Shown here one piece after another: positions 5,751 to 12,006 of a stretch of DNA of 12,326 nt. The translations under genes and the position numbers were made by a program. The DNA is from JAAYAY01 sp964429355 (GTDB taxonomy: Bacteria; Planctomycetota; Planctomycetia; Pirellulales; Thermoguttaceae). Within the stretch, counting starts at the first letter, position 1. Every line of letters starts with the position of its first letter. Under the pieces are notes generated by a model. The model was not told the origin of the DNA and did not search any database. It worked only from the letters and a program-made list of their open reading frames with translations. The DNA lies in the NCBI GenBank assembly GCA_964429355.1, contig CAYSCH010000288.1:1-12326 (forward strand), written 5' to 3'.

Positions 5751-7418
5751 ATGGCAACGAACACCAAGAAACCCAAACGAAAGTCCAAGGCATCCGCCGG
5801 GCCGCCGGCCGAGCGGGTGGAGATCCCCGACACACGGCACGAGATCGAGCGTTACACGGAAGACCTGCCGGTGGACCGGATCGACCGGAGCCCCTACCAA
5901 CCGCGGCAGGCGTTTCCCGAGGAGGAGATCGAGCGGCTGGCCGCGTCGATCGCCCAGACCGGCCTGGTGCACCCGATCGCCGTCCGCCGTTCGCCCGGCA
6001 GCCGCGGCCGCTACGAGCTGGTCGACGGGGAGCGGCGGCTGCGGGCCTGCCGGAAGCTGGGGCTCAAGCAGGTCCGCGTCGAGGTGGGGGAGTACTCCGA
6101 TGCCGAAGTGATGGCGATCGTGGTCGCGACCGCCATCCAGCGGCAGGCCCTCAATCCGATCGAGGAGGCGCTCGCCTTCCAGCGGGCGATCGACTCGGGG
6201 GCCGCGGCCGGCCCCACGGAGTTGGCCCGGCAGCTCGGGCTCTCGCAGGGGCACATCTCGAACCGGATCCGCCTCCTCGAGCTGCCGGCCGAGTGGCAAG
6301 CGCGGATCATTTCCGGAGAAATACCTCCGACCCACGGGCGCTGTCTCCTGAAGTACTCGGGCTACCCGGCGATCCTGGCACGGGTGGCCGACGAGATCGC
6401 CTGCGACTATTCCGAGATCAGCGGATGCCACTCGACGGTCGAGACGTTTGCGGAGTCCCTGGAATCGATCGCCCAGGATTGCTCGAAGCCGATGGAGGGA
6501 ACGTACTACGAGAACCGGCGCGGGAAGGTGCCCGTCTTTGCGCCGACGGACGAGCAGGCGGCCCAGCTCGGCATCATCGAGATCCAGACGCGCTGGGGCA
6601 AGGGGCCCGAACGCCGGGCGACGAACGAGAAGCTCTGGGAGAAGCTGCAGCAGGAGTTTCTCGCTGCCCGGGACAAACGGGCGGAAGAGAAGGCCGACCA
6701 GGCGGCCGTCAAGACAGCGGCGAAGAAATCCGAGCCGACGCCGGCCCAAAAAAAGGCGGCCGCGGCCGAGCTGAAACGGAAGGCTGCCGAACGGCAGAAG
6801 CAATTCGCCAAGCGGCTCTGGGAGTGGTACCTGGACTGGCTGCGGTACCTGATCGCCACGCGGCTGCGCCAATCGGCCACCGTCCACGAGCTGCTCGTGA
6901 TCGCCGTCTATTTCCGGTGCGTCCACATTACCACCTCGTTCTCCCCGCTGGCAGGCCTCGAGGCGGCCTGCCAGGCCGAGGCCCCGGACGTGAAGGTCAA
7001 GGGCAAGGCCGGCTGGTATGGGACGCACGTCGACGCGATGGACACCCTGCCCCAGCTCGGCGAGATGGACATCGAGCCGGTCCTGGGCCGGACGATGGCC
7101 GAGTGGTTTTTTGAGTCGTCTGGCGATGGCCCGGTCCACATCGCCTATGCGGAGGATCTGCCGAAGATCGCGGAGTTCTTGAAAATCAATCCCGGGACCT
7201 GCTGGTTCACCGCGAACCAGGCCGGCCCACTAACCGAGCAGTATTGGAATCTGCACACCAAGGATCAGCTCCTGGAGTTGTGCGAGGAGCTGGGGGTCGG
7301 CATTGAGCCGGCGGCCAAAAAGACGGACCTGGTCGATGCGTTGATGGCCGCGGGCCGAGCCGAGAAAACCCTGGCGATGCCCGAGGAATTGGTAACCGTA
7401 AAACGCCCCAAGCGATAG
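5751..7418 (+). CDS. ParB-domain protein with long C-terminal extension and SAP-like end
   Basis: 555 residues from ATG 5751; the frame is open further 5' but has no suitable ribosome binding site there. The ParB/Spo0J N-terminal domain covers about 38-140, with the box I-like YQPRQ (49-53), the nucleotide-binding motif GERRLRA (93-99) and LNPIEEA (134-140). An HTH follows at about 155-178 (TELARQLGLSQGHISNRI). Residues 285-355 form a highly charged Ala/Lys/Glu-rich coiled-coil-like linker. A unique region with Trp-rich helices (357-375) comes next, and residues 502-535 (KDQLLELCEELGVG, KKTDLVDALMAAG) look like a SAP or Rho-N-like nucleic-acid-binding motif. ParB proteins usually have about 280-320 residues, so this is much longer. 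Known ParB proteins bind CTP and spread from parS. No ParA is visible here, so true partition is uncertain and a phage regulatory role is possible. Confidence 0.88.
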   Translation: MATNTKKPKRKSKASAGPPAERVEIPDTRHEIERYTEDLPVDRIDRSPYQPRQAFPEEEIERLAASIAQTGLVHPIAVRRSPGSRGRYELVDGERRLRACRKLGLKQVRVEVGEYSDAEVMAIVVATAIQRQALNPIEEALAFQRAIDSGAAAGPTELARQLGLSQGHISNRIRLLELPAEWQARIISGEIPPTHGRCLLKYSGYPAILARVADEIACDYSEISGCHSTVETFAESLESIAQDCSKPMEGTYYENRRGKVPVFAPTDEQAAQLGIIEIQTRWGKGPERRATNEKLWEKLQQEFLAARDKRAEEKADQAAVKTAAKKSEPTPAQKKAAAAELKRKAAERQKQFAKRLWEWYLDWLRYLIATRLRQSATVHELLVIAVYFRCVHITTSFSPLAGLEAACQAEAPDVKVKGKAGWYGTHVDAMDTLPQLGEMDIEPVLGRTMAEWFFESSGDGPVHIAYAEDLPKIAEFLKINPGTCWFTANQAGPLTEQYWNLHTKDQLLELCEELGVGIEPAAKKTDLVDALMAAGRAEKTLAMPEELVTVKRPKR

Positions 7419-7420
7419 AC

Positions 7421-7427
7421 AAGGAGG
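7421..7427 (+). promoter_or_regulatory. Strong ribosome binding site of csrA
   Basis: AAGGAGG lies six bases before ATG 7434 and starts three bases after the ParB stop codon. Its GGA core is also the triplet that CsrA proteins bind, so autoregulation by occlusion is possible. I see no hairpin presenting it. Confidence 0.75.
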
Positions 7428-7433
7428 TCGACG

Positions 7434-7622
7434 ATGTTGGTATTGACGAGATCAGTGGGTGAATCGATCCGAGTCACCGGCCCGTGCACTTTTGAAATCG
7501 TGAGCGTGATCCAGGGGAAGGTGCGGATCGCCCTGGAGGGCCCGCGGGAAACGGTGATCGTGCGGACCGAGCTCGACCAGCGGCCCCCCAAACCCAAGAC
7601 GGAGGATCTGCACGATGATTGA
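7434..7622 (+). CDS. csrA: CsrA/RsmA-family RNA-binding translational regulator
   Basis: 62 residues. The sequence aligns without a gap to E. coli CsrA over residues 1-50: MLVLTRSVGESI at the start, KVRIALEGPRE in the middle (Arg31, Pro37, Glu39), then VIVRTELDQR. Leu4 and Arg44, the key RNA-contact residues of the family, are both kept. The last 12 residues are a charged tail (PPKPKTEDLHDD). CsrA acts as a dimer that binds GGA triplets, often in hairpin loops and ribosome binding sites, and alters translation or stability of mRNA. Here it lies between the ParB-domain gene and the HD hydrolase, in a co-directional block with a sigma factor, so it may redirect host or element gene expression. 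The stop overlaps the next gene by 8 bases. Confidence 0.93.
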   Translation: MLVLTRSVGESIRVTGPCTFEIVSVIQGKVRIALEGPRETVIVRTELDQRPPKPKTEDLHDD

Positions 7623-8187
7623 CGACGGACGCGAACTGTTCGTGGTGACGCGGTCCGGCCGCCGGGTGCCGATCTTCCGGCCGGATCCGGACTCGATCGT
7701 CATCCGCGACATCGCCTGGGGACTGGCCAGGCGGTTTCGCTGGAGCGGCCAGCGGGGCCTGACGGTCGCGCAGCACTCGGTGCACGTCTCCCGCCGCCTG
7801 AACTACGAGGAGGAGGCCCAGTGGGGTCTCCTGCACGATGCGGCGGAGGCCTACCTGGGAGACATGCCGCGGCCGCTGCGGGACAGGCTCGCCGTGACGA
7901 TTCCCGGGCCTGGTAGATGCGGCGGGCAGCTACGTAGCTGGGCCCGAGTGGAGACCGGGCTGCTCCGGGCGATCGGCGAGCGGTTCCACCTCTGCTGGCC
8001 GGTACCGGCCGCGGTGACGGAGGCCGACGATCGCGAGATGGCCCGGGAGGCCCGCGATCTGTTCGGCGATCCCGGCCTGGCGCAGTGTGCGTACCCCGAA
8101 CCCTTGCCGGCCCTGCTCGATCCCTATCCGGCCCAGGAGATGTTCATCGAGCGGGTGGCCGAATTGTTCGGCGGGAGGTGGGCATGA
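7615..8187 (+). CDS. HD-domain phosphohydrolase (YfbR-like)
   Basis: 190 residues; ATG 7615 overlaps the csrA stop. The HD superfamily metal-binding pattern is clear: His54 in TVAQHSVHVSR, His74-Asp75 in LLHDAAEAYLGDMPRPLRD, with Glu78 and Asp83, and a later Asp138/Asp139 in EADDREMAREA. The arrangement 'VAQHS...LHDaaEaylgDmP.PLr' is typical of phage and bacterial YfbR-type enzymes, which hydrolyse deoxynucleoside 5'-monophosphates. In a phage this would adjust the nucleotide pool during replication or recycle host DNA. Substrate choice cannot be read from the sequence. It is translationally coupled on both sides (8-base overlap upstream, ATGA downstream). Confidence 0.9.
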   Translation: MIDDGRELFVVTRSGRRVPIFRPDPDSIVIRDIAWGLARRFRWSGQRGLTVAQHSVHVSRRLNYEEEAQWGLLHDAAEAYLGDMPRPLRDRLAVTIPGPGRCGGQLRSWARVETGLLRAIGERFHLCWPVPAAVTEADDREMAREARDLFGDPGLAQCAYPEPLPALLDPYPAQEMFIERVAELFGGRWA

Positions 8188-8552
8188 GCGGATCCCGCAG
8201 CACCAGATTCTCGGCCGAGTACTCGACCGAGCGGAGCAAACGAATCAATCGAACGTGGGCCAGCTTCTGCCAGGCCATGTGGCAGCAGTGCCGGCGGCGG
8301 GTGCCCGAGCAGCGCAGCGAGCAGGCCAGGCTGCGGCTGATGCGGGAGGCCCTCAATCGGGGTCAGCCGCCCGAGTGGGTCTTCGAATCGGTCCTGGCAG
8401 CCTGCGACATCGGAGCGGACGTCGAGGAGTGCCGGTTGCCGGCCCGGCCCTGCGAACCCACCGCGGCCAAACCGGGTACTCGCGAGAAGGTCCTGGTGAT
8501 GGCGGCCCGCGTGGCGACCGGGCGTGAAGTATTTCACGTGTCCGACGCCTGA
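8184..8552 (+). CDS. Small helical hypothetical protein
   Basis: 122 residues. The start at 8184 forms an ATGA overlap with the HD gene and has GGGAGGTGG just upstream; a longer frame from 8085 is a shadow. The protein is mostly predicted helical and basic (TERSKRINRTWASFCQAM, EQARLRLMREALNRG), with four scattered cysteines. It ends in REKVLVMAARVATGREVFHVSDA-like sequence (residues 101-122). I recall similar endings ('kI.vm..R...G..LFHpdD') from small proteins of uncertain function, in which the tail is degenerate or widely shared. No function can be given. It closes the left gene block; a 166-base gap follows. Confidence 0.7.
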   Translation: MSGSRSTRFSAEYSTERSKRINRTWASFCQAMWQQCRRRVPEQRSEQARLRLMREALNRGQPPEWVFESVLAACDIGADVEECRLPARPCEPTAAKPGTREKVLVMAARVATGREVFHVSDA

Positions 8553-8718
8553 ATCAGCCGATCCTACCGTTGGTGACGCGTGCACGGCCGGCGGATCCCA
8601 GGATGGGATCGCAGTGGCACGACGCTGCCGCCGGCCAGCGGTAAACGCGGCCGCGACCGAGCCAAACACGCGATGCCAAAGCGTCGCTCGCTCGCGGCCG
8701 CTTCTATTGGAACCTGCC
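8553..8718 (+). other. 166-bp intergenic region with GGA-loop hairpin
   Basis: The largest gap after the start of the window. It holds a perfect 6-bp stem (GATCCC/GGGATC, 8594-8610) with loop AGGAT, and a possible sigma-28-like pair TAAA (8642-8645) then GCCAAACA (8661-8668) with 15 bases between. A methionine-started frame runs through it in phase with the gene at 8719, but its amino-acid content is unlike a real protein. Confidence 0.5.
8594..8610 (+). promoter_or_regulatory. Hairpin with AGGAT loop, candidate CsrA site
   Basis: The 6-bp stem is perfect, and the 5-nt loop shows AGGAU, with G next to it in the stem. The core AGGAUG matches the centre of the known CsrA consensus (R-GGA-UG), but the A two bases before GGA is missing. 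The stem is short, so chance is possible. Confidence 0.35.
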
Positions 8719-8946
8719 ATGTTGCCCGAGGGTAGAAACAACTGTGCCAAGTGCGGGGCGGAGTTGCTCTTCCGCTTCTCCGGTACGCCGACTCGGCCTG
8801 TCTGGAAACTCTTGATGCGGGATCCGGAGACGGGCGAAACGATCCCGCTTCCGGACAAGTGCTGCCCTCAGTGCAAACAGTCCTTTGCGGCGATGACGGC
8901 GGAGGAGGTGGTCGACGCCTTCTGGCCGGGCGGCATGGCCCATTAG
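8719..8946 (+). CDS. Small zinc-ribbon-like protein
   Basis: 75 residues from ATG 8719. The ribosome binding site is weak, so the start is uncertain, but sequence further 5' does not look protein-like. Two cysteine pairs, CAKC (residues 9-12) and CCPQC (about 48-52), are separated by roughly 36 residues containing LLFRFSGTPTRPVWKLLMRD, consistent with a zinc-ribbon fold. The C-terminus is FAAMTAEEVVDAFWPGG. It is the fourth protein in the window with paired CxxC motifs. It could bind nucleic acid or a protein partner; nothing further can be supported. A promoter for the next gene follows at once. Confidence 0.6.
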   Translation: MLPEGRNNCAKCGAELLFRFSGTPTRPVWKLLMRDPETGETIPLPDKCCPQCKQSFAAMTAEEVVDAFWPGGMAH

Positions 8947-8964
8947 GGGTGGCTTTTTTGTCGC

Positions 8965-8994
8965 TCGACACCGAGACCGGCTCGCCGGTATCAT
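8965..8994 (+). promoter_or_regulatory. Sigma-70-like promoter
   Basis: TCGACA (8965-8970) and TATCAT (8989-8994) each differ from the TTGACA/TATAAT consensus at one base and are separated by 18 bp. The expected start near 9001 gives a very short leader with AGGAGG at 9013. It would drive the right-hand gene block. Confidence 0.55.
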
Positions 8995-9012
8995 GATCCC
9001 CATTGGCATCGC

Positions 9013-9018
9013 AGGAGG
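9013..9018 (+). promoter_or_regulatory. Ribosome binding site deciding the TTG start at 9024
   Basis: AGGAGG is five bases before TTG 9024. An upstream in-frame TTG at 9003 would place this site inside the coding region and has no site of its own, so 9024 is the better start. Confidence 0.65.
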
Positions 9019-9023
9019 CCGTA

Positions 9024-9317
9024 TTGATCGCATCGAGCGCGATCCGGCAGGTTGAGGAACTACTCCTCGCGGGCCGGAGCCAGCGGACCATCGCCCGCCA
9101 GGTCGGCGTCAGCCGCAGTCTGGTGGCACGCGTGGCCGCCGGCAAAATCAGTTCCACCGAACGGGAGCAGCAGTCGAGGGGAGCGACGGCCATCCCGGCA
9201 ACACGCTGCCCACGATGCGGCGGGCTGTGCGTGGAGGCTCCATGCCGGCGATGCCTGACCGAATCTTCCTGGATTCATCCCGACGCCAACTCGAGTACCG
9301 GAGGCGGCGATGCCTGA
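9024..9317 (+). CDS. HTH plus zinc-ribbon small protein
   Basis: 97 residues from TTG 9024. Residues 8-41 are a resolvase/Trp-repressor-like HTH (VEELLLAGRSQRTIARQVGV, then SRSLVARVAAGK). A linker of about 20 residues leads to a zinc ribbon with Cys 62, 65, 74 and 77 (CPRCGGLC and CRRC). I recall this order, an 'SqrtIArqvGvSR..V..iA.Gk' HTH followed by 'RCP.CGG.....PC..C', from many small proteins in planctomycete genomes, which is one reason for the host guess. It probably binds DNA and may regulate the block it heads. Its last 8 bases overlap the next gene. Confidence 0.8.
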   Translation: MIASSAIRQVEELLLAGRSQRTIARQVGVSRSLVARVAAGKISSTEREQQSRGATAIPATRCPRCGGLCVEAPCRRCLTESSWIHPDANSSTGGGDA

Positions 9318-9897
9318 ACTCCGGTACCGCTCGATCGCCATGTATGGGCACCGGATCGCCACCGGCGACGTGCTCCTCTTTCGGGCCGGCCACTCGATCG
9401 TGTCGCGGGTGATTTGTTCGGCCGGCCGCGGCCGCTGGTGCCATGCGGCACTGGCCGCCTGGTGGGGCGGCGATCTGCTGGCGCTCGAGGTCCGAGAATG
9501 GTACGGCGGGCGGGCGGTGCTCCTGGAGCGTGAGGTGGCGAGGCGCCCAGGCCTGGTCGATGTCTACCGCCTGGCCGATAAGCTGCGAGACCCCGACCAG
9601 ATCGACATGGCCGGCGTCGTGGCCAAGATGCGGCGATTGGCCGGTGCCAACTACGGCTGGTGGAGCGTGCTGCGGACGGCCCTCTATCACCTGCCAATCG
9701 TGCGGATGTTTTTAGCGCCGCTGACCGATGACGAGATGGAGAACGGCCGGCCTCCCTACTGCTCGCAGGCTGTATCCTACGCGTATCGCGTGGGAGGCGG
9801 CCTGGATCTCATCCCGAATGCGGCCGACTGCATGTCCGAGCCGGCCGATCTGGCCCGGTCGGCGCTACTCGAGTACCAATTCACCCTGACCGTTTAG
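9310..9897 (+). CDS. Permuted NlpC/P60 (YiiX-like) cysteine hydrolase
   Basis: 195 residues from ATG 9310, overlapping the previous stop by 8 bases. GDVLLFRAGHSIVSRVI (19-35) and the His motif WCHAALAAWWGG (43-54, His45) come first. The Cys motif YCSQAVSYAYR (150-160, Cys151) comes last, followed by NAADCMSEPADLA. His-before-Cys order is the mark of the circularly permuted NlpC/P60 group, which includes YiiX/YebB-like proteins. Members hydrolyse amide or ester bonds, some in peptidoglycan or lipids. No signal peptide is visible, so it would act in the cytoplasm, be released by a holin, or be carried in the virion. Substrate is unknown. Confidence 0.8.
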   Translation: MPELRYRSIAMYGHRIATGDVLLFRAGHSIVSRVICSAGRGRWCHAALAAWWGGDLLALEVREWYGGRAVLLEREVARRPGLVDVYRLADKLRDPDQIDMAGVVAKMRRLAGANYGWWSVLRTALYHLPIVRMFLAPLTDDEMENGRPPYCSQAVSYAYRVGGGLDLIPNAADCMSEPADLARSALLEYQFTLTV

Positions 9898-9907
9898 GAG
9901 GTTCACT

Positions 9908-10255
9908 ATGCAGGCTCCGTCACGAGAGGTTAGCGCGTTCGAGAGGCTTGGCTTTTTTCAACGGCGGCAGTTGGGATTCACCCGGCCGGTCGTCCGGCAG
10001 GCCGCGATCGACCTGATCCGGGCCGGCGAAATCAGGACCCTGTCTGCCGCCGCCGACGCGTCGGAAGGGGTGGCGTGGCAGACGGATGTCTGCGAGGCGA
10101 TCGCGACCAAGATCGTCCAGGACAACATCGGGGCTTGGAGAGAGCTGGCCGGCACGGACGAGCGAGACTGGTCTGAATTCTTCGCCCAGTTGATGGCCTT
10201 CATCGAAAAGTTGATGCCGTTCATTCAGATGCTGATTCAGATTTTCGGCGTCTGA
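9908..10255 (+). CDS. Hypothetical protein with hydrophobic C-terminus
   Basis: 115 residues. ATG 9908 has a perfect AGGAGG (9896-9901) six bases upstream, which overlaps the stop of the preceding gene. The N-terminal two thirds are soluble and mostly helical (PVVRQAAIDLIRAGEIRTL, VCEAIATKIVQDNIGAW). The final 25 residues (FFAQLMAFIEKLMPFIQMLIQIFGV split at 91-108 and 109-115) are strongly hydrophobic with only one Glu and one Lys, so they may form an amphipathic or membrane-associated helix. The position between two cysteine hydrolases makes a membrane or lysis-related role conceivable, but a single weakly transmembrane stretch is not enough to call a holin. Confidence 0.75.
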   Translation: MQAPSREVSAFERLGFFQRRQLGFTRPVVRQAAIDLIRAGEIRTLSAAADASEGVAWQTDVCEAIATKIVQDNIGAWRELAGTDERDWSEFFAQLMAFIEKLMPFIQMLIQIFGV

Positions 10256-10282
10256 TCGGCTTTGCGTAGACAACCAGTGATA

Positions 10283-10318
10283 GGGGGCACCGGTGGAACG
10301 GATGCCGCCGGTGCCCCC
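10283..10318 (+). promoter_or_regulatory. Long hairpin with ACGGAUG loop, candidate CsrA site
   Basis: Bases 10283-10296 (GGGGGCACCGGTGG) pair with 10305-10318 over 14 bp with one G-T pair, leaving the 8-nt loop AACGGATG. The loop contains ANGGAN exactly (ACGGAT), and ACGGAUG is the core I recall from the RsmE-bound hcnA leader. No T-tract follows, so it is a poor intrinsic terminator. The ribosome binding site of the next gene has a second GGA at 10339-10341, 39 bases further on. Confidence 0.6.
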
Positions 10319-10344
10319 GCCCCGTACAGCTCTCCGAGGGATAG

Positions 10345-11169
10345 ATGATGCGACCAACGATTTGGATGATGATCCTGGCTGTGTTGCTGCTGCCGATACC
10401 GGCCCATGCACAGCAGGAGGCGACTGTTTCTCAGACGCCGGCGGTGTCGCTCCAGAGTGGAGCGATGGTATTCGGCTACAACTCGGGCACGTCGATCACC
10501 GTCAGCCCCCAGGTGGCCGAGGATCGGCATCCGATCGAGGCCACGCTCAATACGGCGATACCCGTCGGGGCCAAGATCGAGGGCCCCGGCTGGATCTGCC
10601 CGGACGGAGTGCGCGGCGTGCCGATCGGCGATACCCGTCTGCATATCTGGGCAGACCCAGGTAAGCACACGATCGGCTACAAGGCGTTTTGGGTGCTGAT
10701 CCAGCCCTTCACATTCAAGGACGGTGACGGCAACGAGCAGACGATCGACGTCTACAAGGGGCACGGCCTGGTCGAGGTGGCGGCCTCGTTTCAAGTCGGG
10801 GGCGACGGGCCGGATCCTCCGGACCCTGACCCGCCAACCCCCGGGAAGCTGAGCGTGCTCTTGAGTTATGAGGCGGGCGACCAGGCGGGCGCCGATCCGG
10901 CCCAGGCGGACCTGATCACGGATCCAACTGTGCGGGCCTACCTCAACGCCCACTGCGTCGTCGTGGACGGGCAGCCGGCGTGGCGGTTCCTGGATCTCTC
11001 CAACGACGACGGGAGCAAGATGCCGGCGCCGTGGCAGGCCGCGATCGCCCGTGCCCGGGGCAAGACGCCCCCTTGGCTCATCATCGACAGCGGGAAAACC
11101 TACGAAGGCCCCTGCCCGGCCAGCGCGGCGGAGTTGCTGGCCAAACTCAAACAGTACGGAGGCGAGTGA
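10345..11169 (+). CDS. Secreted two-domain protein with thioredoxin-like C-terminus
   Basis: 274 residues; GAGGGA precedes ATG 10345, and MM at the start gives two possible initiation codons. Residues 1-22 are a typical signal peptide (MILAVLLLPIPAHA, cleavage after AHA). Residues 25-150 are beta-rich and Ig-like in style. A linker of Gly/Asp/Pro (about 153-167, PDPPDPDPPTP) leads to residues 168-274, which read VLLSYEAGDQ, AYLNAHCVVVDG, TPPWLIIDSGKTYEGP and SAAELLAKLKQYGG. That pattern fits a thioredoxin-like fold lacking a CxxC site, but this is an inference. The protein should act outside the cytoplasm, perhaps at the cell surface. Its stop overlaps the next start by one base. Confidence 0.75.
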   Translation: MMRPTIWMMILAVLLLPIPAHAQQEATVSQTPAVSLQSGAMVFGYNSGTSITVSPQVAEDRHPIEATLNTAIPVGAKIEGPGWICPDGVRGVPIGDTRLHIWADPGKHTIGYKAFWVLIQPFTFKDGDGNEQTIDVYKGHGLVEVAASFQVGGDGPDPPDPDPPTPGKLSVLLSYEAGDQAGADPAQADLITDPTVRAYLNAHCVVVDGQPAWRFLDLSNDDGSKMPAPWQAAIARARGKTPPWLIIDSGKTYEGPCPASAAELLAKLKQYGGE

Positions 11170-11975
11170 TGCCCTACCTGCTCATCAACGATTCGAACTA
11201 CCGGCAGCACGCCGGCGACGGAGCCACGGTGGATTTTGGCGGTCAGAGGCTCCTGGGCGGCTGCATGCCGCGGCGGACGGCGTTCGGCGAGTGCGCGGTG
11301 GCCCGGCCCATGAGCGAGGCCGATCTGATCCCGCGGTCCGAGTGGCCCGATCGGATCCGGCAAAAGGACCGGGAGAAGACCTGGATCCGCGACCTCTGTG
11401 CCACCATCCCCTGCATGGATCAGGACGGACTGAACTACTGCCACGCGTACGGGCCGACGATGGCCGTCATGTGCCACCGGGTGATCCAGAATCAGCCGCA
11501 CGTGATGCTCTCCGCCGAATCGGTCGCCGGCCCAGTCACCGGCTGGCGCAACGATGGAGCCTACCCGGAGGACGATCTGCAGCAGTACGTGCAGTTTGGC
11601 GCCTGCCCGGCGGCCATGATGGATCGACCCCTGTCACGGATTCCGCGGCTGTGGGACCCCGCCTGGGAGACCGAGCGGCTCAAGTACCGCGTGGTGGAGT
11701 GGCTCGACGGGCTTCTCCCGCGAGGCAAGGCCTTCGATGCCGCCATGACCATGGCCCTCCAGAACCTGGCCGGCGCTGCCGGTTTCACCTGGTGGGGGCA
11801 CGAAGTTGCCTATTGCCTCCACGCCCAGGACCTCGGCCGCGGCAAATTCGCCATCGGCGGCCGCAACTCCTGGGGAAAGGACTATGGCGAGGACGGGTTC
11901 TTCTACCTCGAGGAAGGCAAGGGCACGCCCGACATTCACCTTTTTGCTGTCCTCCACATGCTCGCTTCGGGCTGA
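11169..11975 (+). CDS. Papain-like (C1A-type) cysteine protease
   Basis: 268 residues from ATG 11169, which shares a base with the preceding stop. The papain active-site pattern is complete: Gln85 and Cys91 in MDQDGLNYCHAYGPTMA (oxyanion Gln, catalytic Cys), His211 in FTWWGHEVAYCLH, and Asn233 in the hallmark GGRNSWGKDYGEDGFFYLE. There is no recognisable signal peptide or long propeptide, so it may act in the cytoplasm, be packaged in a virion, or leave after lysis. Possible roles are maturation of structural proteins or degradation of host proteins. It follows a secreted protein and precedes an exported thioredoxin, and is likely in the same transcript. Confidence 0.88.
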   Translation: MPYLLINDSNYRQHAGDGATVDFGGQRLLGGCMPRRTAFGECAVARPMSEADLIPRSEWPDRIRQKDREKTWIRDLCATIPCMDQDGLNYCHAYGPTMAVMCHRVIQNQPHVMLSAESVAGPVTGWRNDGAYPEDDLQQYVQFGACPAAMMDRPLSRIPRLWDPAWETERLKYRVVEWLDGLLPRGKAFDAAMTMALQNLAGAAGFTWWGHEVAYCLHAQDLGRGKFAIGGRNSWGKDYGEDGFFYLEEGKGTPDIHLFAVLHMLASG

Positions 11976-12006
11976 CCATTTCCTGCGAAATACGAGGTCC
12001 CGATCC

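Noticed and set aside
5583..7139. 518-residue open frame on the minus strand
   Set aside because: It lies entirely opposite the ParB-domain gene, has no ribosome binding site and is an artefact of GC-rich codons.
8530..8545. parS-like TTTCACGTG
   Set aside because: Only half of the parS palindrome matches, and the bases encode the F-H-V tail of the gene at 8184.
9572..9582. GCCGATAA sigma-28 -10 sequence
   Set aside because: It lies inside the hydrolase gene and has no TAAA 15 bases upstream.
10283..10325. Intrinsic terminator
   Set aside because: The stem is strong but no T-tract follows; a terminator role remains possible only with a factor.
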